Shown here one piece after another: positions 34,390 to 42,850 of a stretch of DNA of 64,000 nt. The position numbers were made by a program, and so were the translations under genes. Source of the DNA: Paracyclopina nana (taxonomy: Eukaryota > Arthropoda > Copepoda > Cyclopoida > Cyclopettidae). Each line of letters begins with the position of its first letter. Position 1 is the stretch's first letter. Location of the stretch: NCBI GenBank assembly GCA_019096065.1, contig JAGUCH010000006.1, positions 20,001 through 84,000 on the forward strand, in the 5' to 3' direction. The notes under the pieces are model-generated. The model searched no databases and had not been told where the DNA came from. It saw nothing but the letters and a program-made list of their open reading frames with translations.

Positions 34390-34855
34390 CACAGTGGATC
34401 AAAAAGCCGATTTTACGCGCACAAGAAATTACGTCAAATCGCAGATTTCCGATTTTAGCACCCATTTTCAGCTTCTAATTTGTAGGACTTCTAGGCTACC
34501 TAAAGAGCACCAATTAATGTTTATTGATAGATAAAGGTTCAAATTTGGTGAAGAAAACATAATTTTTGGGCAAAAGTTGATTTTGGTGAATTCAGTAGAA
34601 CAGCAACTTTGCACAATTTGAGCAAAAATTGAATCTCCCATAACTTTTGATTCCAAACGACTCCAATTGAGTGACCAAGTCAGGGAAGTCAAGCTTATAG
34701 CATAAATTGATAATCCACCAGAATTGGCTGCTCTTACTTGCTCTCCCGGGTGCCAGGATGGCATATTTTTAGCTTACCGCTAATAAAAAAAAAGGTGCTA
34801 TGTTGATTTCGCGACTTTTTCCGTGCGCGTGAAATCGGCAAATAAACACACTGTG
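34390..34855. mobile_element. CACAGTG-ended MITE (Transib-like), complete, 466 bp
   Basis: It starts CACAGTGGATCAAAAAGCC and ends CACTGTG in inverse orientation. The perfect 5-bp duplication CAAGT lies on both sides (34385-34389 and 34856-34860). The interior resembles the copy at 10964-11421, including the CATAACTTTTGATT and CCGTGCGCGTG segments, at moderate identity. It sits between the two copies of an older direct duplication. No coding capacity. Confidence 0.83.
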
Positions 34856-34930
34856 CAAGTTTATGATGTTGGGTCGATTGTTCAACTGGGTCATAAATCT
34901 AAAATCCAACGGTCACTTTAGCTGAGTTTG

Positions 34931-35240
34931 CCCATTTTGTGCGAATAAGCATAAACAGATGGCGCCTCAAAAATGAAGCTTCTTCTGGCGAATGGAGCAA
35001 AGTGTGTTTTCTCTCATCTATGCTAGATGTTTTGTTGAAAGTAATGATTGCTAAATTAAAAATCTTGGGTTAGTTGGTTTGATGAAGAGGAAAGCTATGT
35101 CAGTTAACACATTCCTTAAAAAAAGTTGAAATTATTGCAACAGTTTGCAAAAGGTACAGGCAAATATTCAAATAATTTCAAGCCCATGAAGCTAGGTTGG
35201 GATTAGTTTCAATTGTCAAATTACGTTTTTTTTCTATGCA
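34931..35240. repeat. Old direct duplication, copy B
   Basis: Second copy of the block at 33301-33920, at a 1630-bp offset. It lacks the internal 310 bp of copy A, so its two homology blocks are nearly adjacent. Identity is moderate with many indels, so the event is old. Confidence 0.75.
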
Positions 35241-35938
35241 GGAAGTTCTAGCTATCGGGTTAAAAAATGAGTTAATTGGTATGTGAGTGCAAGCAAGGGC
35301 TTTGAAGTTTCATGGCCACCGGACCACTCTAGGGTGGTCAAGTGGTCCACCAAATAAGCTGCTACTTCATGTAAGGCAAGGCTGAAAAGGGACCAAGCTG
35401 AAAATCAACAGTATACCCTCAGTTCAGGCCCCAGGGGGGTCTCAGAGAAATGTAGTTCTCAAAAAATGTTAACAAAGGGGCGGAAAATGGGCAAAATTTG
35501 AGTTTTCAGACCTTTTTTTAAGGGAAAATTGCTTCAAAAGTCACCAGATAGAATTTTAATATTTAAGCTCCAGGTGAGACTAAGAGATTCAAATTGACAT
35601 TGGAAAAAAGAAAATTAGGTGCATGTTTGCACCTTTACAAAGATATTTGCCTTGGAGTGGCAATTTTTAAAAGGATATTTTTTTAGCTTGACAGCAGAAC
35701 GATTTAGTTGACCCTAGCCAATTATTCCAGCACCTGCGCGCTCGGCAGAATGAAGCGTCTGAGTAAAATGTGCACTCCATTAAAATTGAGCAGGTTTGGG
35801 AATTTCGCATAAAACTGACTTAGATAACAAGTCAAGCGTGAGCGTTTTCTCAGCTTTTTCTTCGCTTTCTCCCACAAGATCATCAAACCTTTTTGGCACA
35901 CCCAACCATTTCCCCCTGATTCACAATGTACTAATGCC
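35241..35938. other. Intergenic, nothing recognised
   Basis: No gene recognised. A local inverted GGACCAC/GTGGTCC pair lies near 35320-35350. Confidence 0.45.
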
Positions 35939-36078
35939 CACAGTGGATTATTCCCCGCGCATATTCAAAAACTCTATTTTCTAGTCATTTCTCCAAAGGA
36001 ACGAAAAATAATGGAGGGTGATGCAAAAATTATGGGAAATTTTTTTTTGCGCGTTTCATGAATAAATAATCCACTGTG
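35939..36078. mobile_element. Short CACAGTG-ended inverted-repeat element, 140 bp
   Basis: CACAGTGGATTATT at 35939-35952 is repeated in inverse orientation at 36065-36078, and both ends have a GCGC motif a few bases further in. It shares the CACAGTGG terminus with the Transib-like MITEs. A 5-bp duplication is not evident, and another CACAGTGG begins at 36086, so the right side may be rearranged or nested. Confidence 0.6.
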
Positions 36079-37075
36079 GCTCATGCACAGTGGTCATTTG
36101 CATTTGATAAGAACAATGTCTTTTCCGTGTAATGTACTATGAGAAATCATGCAGTATAGCTTCTCCTTTCCGAAATGTCGTCAAATTGAATGGGGGAAAA
36201 GACTTTTAGCAATTGAAATGTTTTGGCCTTTTTAATGCTGAAAGCCTAAATGCAAATGAGGCTTTTTGGCAATGGCGCACCATCATTATTTGATATGTGA
36301 AAAATCACCCGAGTTTTATGCGAAAAAAGGCTTTGGGGACAAAATGCCATTAAAAGGGAATTAAGAGCTGTATTCTAACTTTATTTAAAAGCCACATCTT
36401 TTTAATTCAGATCATTTTTTCGGATCAGACTCTAGTAAATAGTTATTTATTTCGAGCTGGGGCACGTAAAGTAGGGTCATTAAATAGCTGAGCAAGGATT
36501 TTAAAATGGGAAAACTCGAGCACAGCTTTACTAGCCCGAGCCTGCGAGGGCTGAAATTGTACGAGTGTTTTTTCCAACTTCTTTGGAATTTGGATTAGTT
36601 CCATGGAATTAAATTACTTAAAATCCCTCAAAGATTCCAGGGCTGTTAAGTATTTAATATCCCCCAAATTGCTTAGAAAGAACTGTGATCTAAAAGAGCT
36701 GAGCCGGATCGGTAAACTGAATTATAACACGAGGAAATCGTATTACAGTATATAAAAGCATTTTTCAAGCTAAACTCTATATGGTTCTACTTTTTTTAAA
36801 GGAGAAATCTCTATATATTTTCTTATCAGACACATTTCCTAAGCCAATTATATTATTCTAAAATTCTATTATTAAATATATTATTGCTTTCAATGCTTCA
36901 GATAGGCAAAAATTAAAAGAAACTTTATTAATTCGAAGCATTTTAAAGCTAATACCTAAAATGACTGTAAATATTGATAAAAAGCCTTTTTTACTTGATT
37001 TGTCATTTGTTTTGCTAAATTACGTAGAAACGAGCATATGAAGCTTGTGAATGTATAGGCAATGCGACAAAAATG
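36079..37075. other. Intergenic, nothing recognised
   Basis: AT-rich sequence with no gene or clear repeat apart from an isolated CACAGTGG terminus at 36086. Confidence 0.45.
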
Positions 37076-37578
37076 CACAGTGAGAAAATTAACTATAAAA
37101 AGTCCCACTTTTCAAAATTGACCTTTTTAGCGATTCTGGATGAATGAGATAACACTTTTTTCAAAAAAGGGATAAGAAAAGAGCTTTTGATGAGATTTGG
37201 CTTACAGCATTTTTCCTCCACTCCAAAAGAAGACCCAATTTCCTCTCCTTCGAGCACAGTGGGATATTTTCCCTGTAAAACGCGCGTCCACGACATAATT
37301 CGCAAAACGGCCCTTTTTTACATCTAAAGTTGTAATTTGCACGTTTTCACCTTCATCAAATCCACAGTGGACTTTTTTGTCCTAAAATATTCATGTGAAG
37401 AAAACTTCCATTCTGGATTTTTAAAATATTATATTTAAAATATGAAATTGTCCACAGTGCACCAAAAGTGCCCACCTTTCCCGCCAAAAACAAAAAGTGA
37501 GAAGGGATGTACTTTTAAATTGGACAATTAAAGCAAAAAAAGCAGCCAATACCAAATAGATTCCAATTAAGCACAGTG
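37076..37578. repeat. Cluster of five CACAGTG termini upstream of the channel gene
   Basis: CACAGTG occurs at 37076, 37255, 37363, 37453 and 37572, all in the same orientation. Two of them continue like the end of the 140-bp element (CACAGTGGGATATTTTCCC, CACAGTGGACTATTTTAC, each followed by a CGCG core). They look like solo ends or decayed copies of the CACAGTG-ended family and lie just upstream of the first coding exon of the K2P-like gene. Confidence 0.6.
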
Positions 37579-37687
37579 GACTATTTTACTATTATAGCGC
37601 GCATCAAGAAATCAAAGAGTAAAAAAAATAGTTTTTTCAAAATATGTTTTTTAAAAATTGTGTTTATTTTTTTTCAGGAGAGAGAAA

Positions 37688-37711
37688 ATGCTGAAAAGTC
37701 CGCGAAAATGA
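37688..37711 (+). other. Upstream mini-ORF overlapping the channel start codon
   Basis: If the leader begins at the TTTTCAG acceptor ending at 37677, its first ATG (37688) opens a seven-codon frame whose TGA (37709-37711) overlaps the main ATG (37708-37710) as ATGA. Such an overlapping upstream frame would be expected to lower or gate translation of the channel-like protein. Confidence 0.45.
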
Positions 37712-40700
37712 AGGAGGAAACCGAGCATTCTGCAGCACCTGCTGCGAGAAAAGGGAGCAGGTGCAGCAGGTGCACCGCGGTGTTTTGCAGCACCTTCGGC
37801 GCCATTCTCCTCCTGCTTTCCTATGTGGTTTGCGGGGCTTTTGTGTTCTCAAGCCTCGAGACTTCACATGGTAATTTTCAATTTTCATCAGATTAATGGG
37901 AAACGTGACAATCCTGTTTTTTGCCAGACAATGAGGCAGAAATAATTAATTTAGCCAAGACTTCCACCCCTCTACAAAGACTGTTTTTTAATAGAAAGCT
38001 CTCCTCGGTAGGAAAAGAATCCTGTCATTGACCAAAAAAGATAAAGGCAGAGATAAAATGAAAATCCAAGTCCTTTTTTAAAAAAAAAATTCAAAAAGTA
38101 TCATTTTGACTCAAAATGTCTCATTTTGACTCAAAATGTCTCATTTTGACTCAAAAGGTCTCATTTTGACTCAAAATGTCTCATTTTGACTCAAAAAGTC
38201 TCATTTTGACTCAAAAGTACTCATTTTGACTCACAAAGTACTCATTTTGGCTCAAAAAGCCTCATTTTTACTCAAAAAGTCTCATTTTGACTCAATAAGA
38301 CTCATTTTGACTCAACAAGTCTCATTTTGACTCAAAAAGTCTCATTTTGACTCAAAAGCCCGGTTCCAACAAGGAAAATCAGCAAAGTCAGGAGACGTGA
38401 CCTGACTTTTTAGCATAGTCAGGTCACAGCTAGCTCGCGCGCTCAGCTCAACCTGACTTAACTGGTTTACCGTACTATACTATGCTGATATCCCGTGTTG
38501 GAACCGGGCTAAAAAGTATCATTTTGACTCAAAAAGTCTCATTTTGACTCAAAAAGTCTCATTTTGACTCAAAAGGTCTCATTTGACTCAAAACGTTTCA
38601 TTTGACTCAAAATGTATCATTTTGACTCAAAATGTATCTTTTTGACTCAAAAAGTATCAATTTGACTCACAAAGTATCAATTTGACTCACAAAGTATCAT
38701 TTTGACTCAAAAGGTCTCATTTGACTCAAAAAGTCTCATTTGACTCAAAAGGTCTCATTTGACTCAAAAAGTCTCATTTGACTCAAAAAGTCTCATTTTG
38801 ACTCAAAAAGGTCTCATTTTGTCTCGAAAGTTCTCATTTTGACTCAAATAGTCTCATTTTGACTCACAAAGTATCATTTTGACTCAAATAGTCTCATTTT
38901 GACTCAAAAGTACTCATTTTGACTCAAAAGTACTCATTTTCTTCTTCACTTTCTACCAAAAAAACAGAATTTAACTCATTTTATCTCAAACTTACAGACT
39001 ACATACTATTTGCCAAAAATCACAACTTTTATATACTGCCAAAAAAAACCTAGCTTTATGGTACATCATAAATGTAATTCTGCACTTGTTTGCAGGGCCA
39101 GCTCAGGTGAAGGCCAACGAAGTGGTGGTGAGCCTTGGCGTGCAAGAACAGCAGCATCAATTACGTGCTGTCCGCCAGCAAACTGTGGAGAAACTCTGGG
39201 AGATCACGGAGAAGCTCAACATTTTGTACAAAGACAACTGGACAGCTTTGGCAGACAGAGAAATGAGCAAATTCCAGGCTGAACTGCTGCAAAATGTCCA
39301 CCAAGACCAGCTTAAGGATTTGAATAAGAAGCAACAAATTGAAGACAGCAAGCCTAGAAAAAATGAGAGGACATTCGCAGCTTCTTTCCTCTACTCTTTG
39401 ACTCTGATTACCACAGTTGGTAAGTTGTGGCTTAGGTTATTTATGATATCCATACCTAAAAAGTATATTACTGCTAAAACTGGATCAAAAAGTATAATTC
39501 AAGAACTCAAAAGTACTCATTTTGAGTCAAACGTACTCATTTTGACTCAAAAGTACTCATTTTGACTCAAAAAGACTCATTTTGACTCAAAAGTACTCAT
39601 TTGACTCTAAAGGTCGCATTTTGATTCAAAAGTACTCATTTTGAGCCAAAAGTACTCATTTTGACTCAAAAGTACTCATTTTGCATCAAAAGTACTCATT
39701 TTGACTCAAAAGTACTCATTTTGACTCAATTTGACCAAAACAGTCTCATTTTGACTCAAATAGTATCTTTTTTGCAAAAAAGTATCTTTTTGCAAAAAAA
39801 GTATCGTTCTTGCTCAAAAAGTCTCATTTTGATTTAATGAGTTTTAATTTGATTTATGCATTATTTTGACTCAAAAAGTATCATTTTGACTTTAAAGCCA
39901 ACATTTTGACTCAAAAGTAATCATTCTGACTCAAAAACCATCTTGAAAAAATAAATTTATTTTGACCCAAAACTCAATATTTTGCCTCAAATAGTCTCAT
40001 TTTGGCCGGAAAAGTGTCAATTTGACTTTCTCATTCCATCCGAAATGGCTTTTTAATAGAAGCTGGAGAGAAAGCCTACAAAAAAAGATAGCTGAGGAAA
40101 TTAGGGTCAATATGGAAAGGGTCTGAGAGAGTAAACATTGAGAGGAAACATAAAAAGTGGAAGCCCAGATGATGACAGCAGAAGTAGTGTACACTAATAA
40201 AAATAATGGCCAGAGCATGAAATGGCCCGTGAAAAATGGCCTCAAATTGCCTAGCACTCCTATCACTTTCCAGCTTGGCCAGCTAAGGTCAAATATTTTA
40301 CTTAATTCCAGGTAATGGACAAAATGTGCCAGAATCTTCAGTTGGCAAAATTGTGGCCATGGTGGTCATTTCCTTGGGTTTGCCACTCCTGCTTGCCTAC
40401 TTAGCTATGACTGGAGCTGGGCTGGCAAAAGTGGTCAGACAGTGCTACAAACTTGTGGTCTGCCAAAAAGTGGCCAAAAGTGGTCCCCAAAACATTCAAT
40501 TGCAGCCACCCCAAAAGGTGCACGACATTGTGCATCATCGCAATAATGACTGCCAAATGAGCATCGAGAGTTGTGGTCAAGTGGCCCATTTGGACCACTG
40601 CACCGCTGTGCCCATGTGGTTGTGCCTGCTGCTGTTGTTTTGCTACATCTCAGCAGGAGCATCAGTGTTCTGTGTCTACCACCATGGAGAGTGGTCATTT

Positions 40701-41459
40701 GTGGACAGCTTCTTCTTTGCCTTCAACGCTTTGTGGACCATTGGTGTGGTTGATGTGACCACCAATCGGTCCTCGGACATGGGCAATGATGGCCTCTTTG
40801 TGGTCATTTGCAGTGTATATCTCCTGGTGGGCCTCTCAATTGTGGCCATGTGCTTTGCGGTGGTCCAGGACTCGACCACCACAGGTGGTCGCCTTTCCGC
40901 TTGCTTCTTAGGCGTGGACCACAGATGTGGTCGCCACTTGACCACAGGCAAGAATGGCCACTCGTCATGGGTGTACAACGAGGGACCATCCTGACACCAA
41001 TCGCTGTCCAGGGAAACCTCGACTGACCACTTTCCAAGCTTGGTTGAGGCCACTCCGACAAAGTCCACTTTTCCTTCCTCAGCATCCTTGGCGGATGGCA
41101 TCATCACTTCCACAAGTACAACCATTGCCATTGACAGTAGGAGCAATTGTGGGGCAATGCCTAGACCACCACCGCAACCACCCAGACCACCCATGCAAGC
41201 AATGAGCCTACCACGAGGCTGCAAACCATGTGACCACTCACCAAGGGCCACTGTGGTCAACTCGAGACGCTTGTCAGCTGAACTGGACCTGGACAAGTTG
41301 GACCTACGCCAAATTGATCCACTGTTGGCCTCCAAGCTGTTATCTGAGTTGAGGCATGGCACCGGTGGTGGTTGTGGTGCAGTTGACCGCCTCAAGACCA
41401 CCACCAAATCAGACCGGAAAGTGGTCACTTTTGAGGATGAGGATTTGAGTGACAACTGA
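37708..41459 (+). CDS. Two-pore-domain (K2P) potassium channel-like protein, altered filters
   Basis: Exons 37708-37870, 39096-39419 and 40312 onward are in phase. K2P subunits have four membrane helices and two pore loops and form dimeric leak channels. Here TM1 is AILLLLSYVVCGAFVF, the extracellular cap helix follows, and P1 reads FLYSLTLITTVGNGQNVPES; TM2 is IVAMVVISLGLPLLLAYLAM. TM3 is PMWLCLLLLFCYISAGASVF, P2 reads FNALWTIGVVDVTTN, and TM4 follows (LFVVICSVYLLVGLSIVAMC). The canonical GYG of P1 is GNG (AAT for TAT) and the GFGD of P2 is GVVD. Exon 3 can read to a stop at 40994 (389 aa). Alternatively it is spliced, for example from the phase-compatible CAG/GTGGTC at 40884, to the last exon at 41083-41459, giving 478 aa. 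Whether it conducts is unknown. Confidence 0.82.
38090..38960. repeat. Intronic minisatellite, unit TCATTTTGACTCAAAAAG
   Basis: About 40 units of 16-19 bp fill most of intron 1 of the K2P-like gene. Nearly every unit contains TGACTCA. The array is interrupted by a 154-bp inverted-repeat insertion at 38357-38510. The same unit reappears in intron 2. Confidence 0.95.
38357..38510. mobile_element. MITE inserted in the minisatellite, 154 bp
   Basis: Perfect 15-bp inverted ends (AGCCCGGTTCCAACA at 38357-38371 and its complement at 38496-38510) bound a GC-richer insert. The interior includes a perfect 11-bp stem, GTGACCTGACT with AGTCAGGTCAC. Flanks are A-runs of the minisatellite, so a target duplication cannot be resolved. 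No coding capacity. Confidence 0.82.
39490..39990. repeat. Intronic minisatellite, intron 2, same TGACTCA unit
   Basis: Units such as AAGTACTCATTTTGACTCA repeat about 20 times and decay to the right into TTTTGACTTTAA-like variants. The unit is the one found in intron 1 of the same gene, although an exon separates the arrays. Confidence 0.93.
41083..41459 (+). CDS. K2P C-terminal exon, tandem copy 1
   Basis: A strong acceptor (TTTTCCTTCCTCAG) precedes CATCCTTGGCGGATGG. The exon encodes a cytoplasmic tail of about 125 residues with a proline-rich stretch (PRPPPQPPRPP, a possible SH3 ligand), an LSAELDLDKLDL helix and the C-terminal KSDRKVVTFEDEDLSDN, then TGA. It is the first of four tandem copies with a spacing of about 415 bp. 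Confidence 0.65.
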
Positions 41460-41500
41460 AACTCGCTCTATATATTAATTCCACATCTACAATTCCCCAG

Positions 41501-41868
41501 CATCCTGGGCGGATGGCATCATCACTTCCACAAGTACAACCATTGCCATTGACAGTAGGAGCAATTGTGGGGCAATGCCTAGACCACCACCGCAACCGCC
41601 CAGACCACCCATGCAAGCGATGAGCCTACCAAGTGGCTGCAAACCATGTGACCACTCACCTGTGGTCAACTTGAGGCACTTGTCAGCTGAACTTGACCTG
41701 GACAAGTTGGACCTACACCAAATTGACTCATTGTTGGCCTCCAAGCTGTTATCTGAGCTGAGGCATGGCACCAGTGGCGGTTGTGGGGCAGTTGACCGCT
41801 TAAAGACCACCACCAAATCAGACCGGAAAGTGGTCACTTTTGAGGATGAGGATTTGAGTGACAACTGA
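41501..41868 (+). CDS. K2P C-terminal exon, tandem copy 2 (intact)
   Basis: It begins after ACAATTCCCCAG, with the same CATCCTGGGCGG start and the same reading phase as copy 1. The frame is open to a TGA at the equivalent position. Differences from copy 1 are scattered substitutions and small in-frame indels (for example fewer residues after CDHSP). An alternative terminal exon or a recent duplicate; RNA is needed to tell. Confidence 0.6.
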
Positions 41869-41908
41869 AACTCACTCTATAGTTTATTCCACATCTGCAA
41901 TTCCTCAG

Positions 41909-42284
41909 CATCCTTGGCGGATGGCATCATCACTTCCATGAGTACAACCATTGACAGTAGGAGCAATTGTGGGGCAATGCCTAGACCACCACCGCAACCA
42001 CCCAGACCACCCATGCAAGCAATGAGCCTACCACGAGGCTGTGACCACTCACCGAGGACCACTCACCGAGGACCACTGTGGTCAACTCGAGACACTTGTC
42101 AGCTGAACTTGACCTGGACAAGTTAGACCTACGCCACATTGATTCACTGTTGGCCTCCAAGCTGTTATCTGAGCTGAGGCATGGCACTGCTGGTGGTTGT
42201 GGTGCAGTTTACTGCTTCAAGAACTCCACCAAATCAGACCGGAAAGTGGTCACTTTTGAGGATGAGGATTTGAGTGACAACTGA
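41909..42284 (+). pseudogene. K2P C-terminal exon, tandem copy 3 (frameshifted)
   Basis: The acceptor (GCAATTCCTCAG) and start are preserved, but a 14-bp direct duplication of CACCGAGGACCACT near 42050-42077 shifts the frame. The first half reads in one frame (ADGIITSMSTT onward) and the second (LSAELDLDKLDL to DLSDN) in another. If spliced in, this copy would give a different, shorter tail. Confidence 0.75.
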
Positions 42285-42324
42285 AACTCACTCTATAGTT
42301 TATTCCACATCTGCAATTCCTCAG

Positions 42325-42683
42325 CATCCTTGGCGGATGGCATCATCACTTCCATGAGTACAACCATTGCCATTGACAGTAGGAGCAATTGTGGGGCAAT
42401 GCCTAGACCACCACCGCAACCACCCAGACCACCCATGCAAGCAATGAGCCTACCACGAGGCTGTGATCACTCACCGAGGACCACTCTGTTCAACTCGAGA
42501 CGCTTGTCAGCTGAACTGGTCCTGGACAAGTTGGACCTACACCACATTGACCCACTGTGTGCCTCCAAGCTGTTATCTGAGCTGAGGCGTGGTGGTGCTA
42601 GTGCAGTTGACCACTTCAAGACCACTAGCAAATCAGACCGGAAAGTGGTCACTTTTGAGGATGAGGATTTGAGTGGCAACTGA
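42325..42683 (+). CDS. K2P C-terminal exon, tandem copy 4 (intact)
   Basis: The acceptor GCAATTCCTCAG precedes CATCCTTGGCGG and the frame is open to TGA, ending DEDLSGN. It lacks the 14-bp duplication of copy 3 and has its own changes (LVLDKLDL, RRGGASAVDH). It is the last copy; its stop is 167 bp from the stop of the convergent sulfotransferase. Confidence 0.6.
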
Positions 42684-42850
42684 AATACAGAATATATTTC
42701 ACATCTGTTATACAAAATCATCTGTTTACAAGGCCTTTTAATCAAAATAATGAAGGAACCTGATTCTGACCACTTATAATTATACCTCATATAAGTCTTT
42801 CAAGAAAGTGACCACTTTTAGCAAAACAATTATCATGGTTTTTTTTTTGG

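Noticed and set aside
35939-35958. CACAGTG heptamers as true V(D)J recombination signals
   Set aside because: No 12- or 23-bp spacer with a nonamer, and arthropods have no V(D)J system; transposon ends explain them.
40676-41455. 259-codon - strand frame opposite the channel's last exons
   Set aside because: It is antisense to a conserved K2P coding exon and to the tandem tails; no family, no splice logic of its own.
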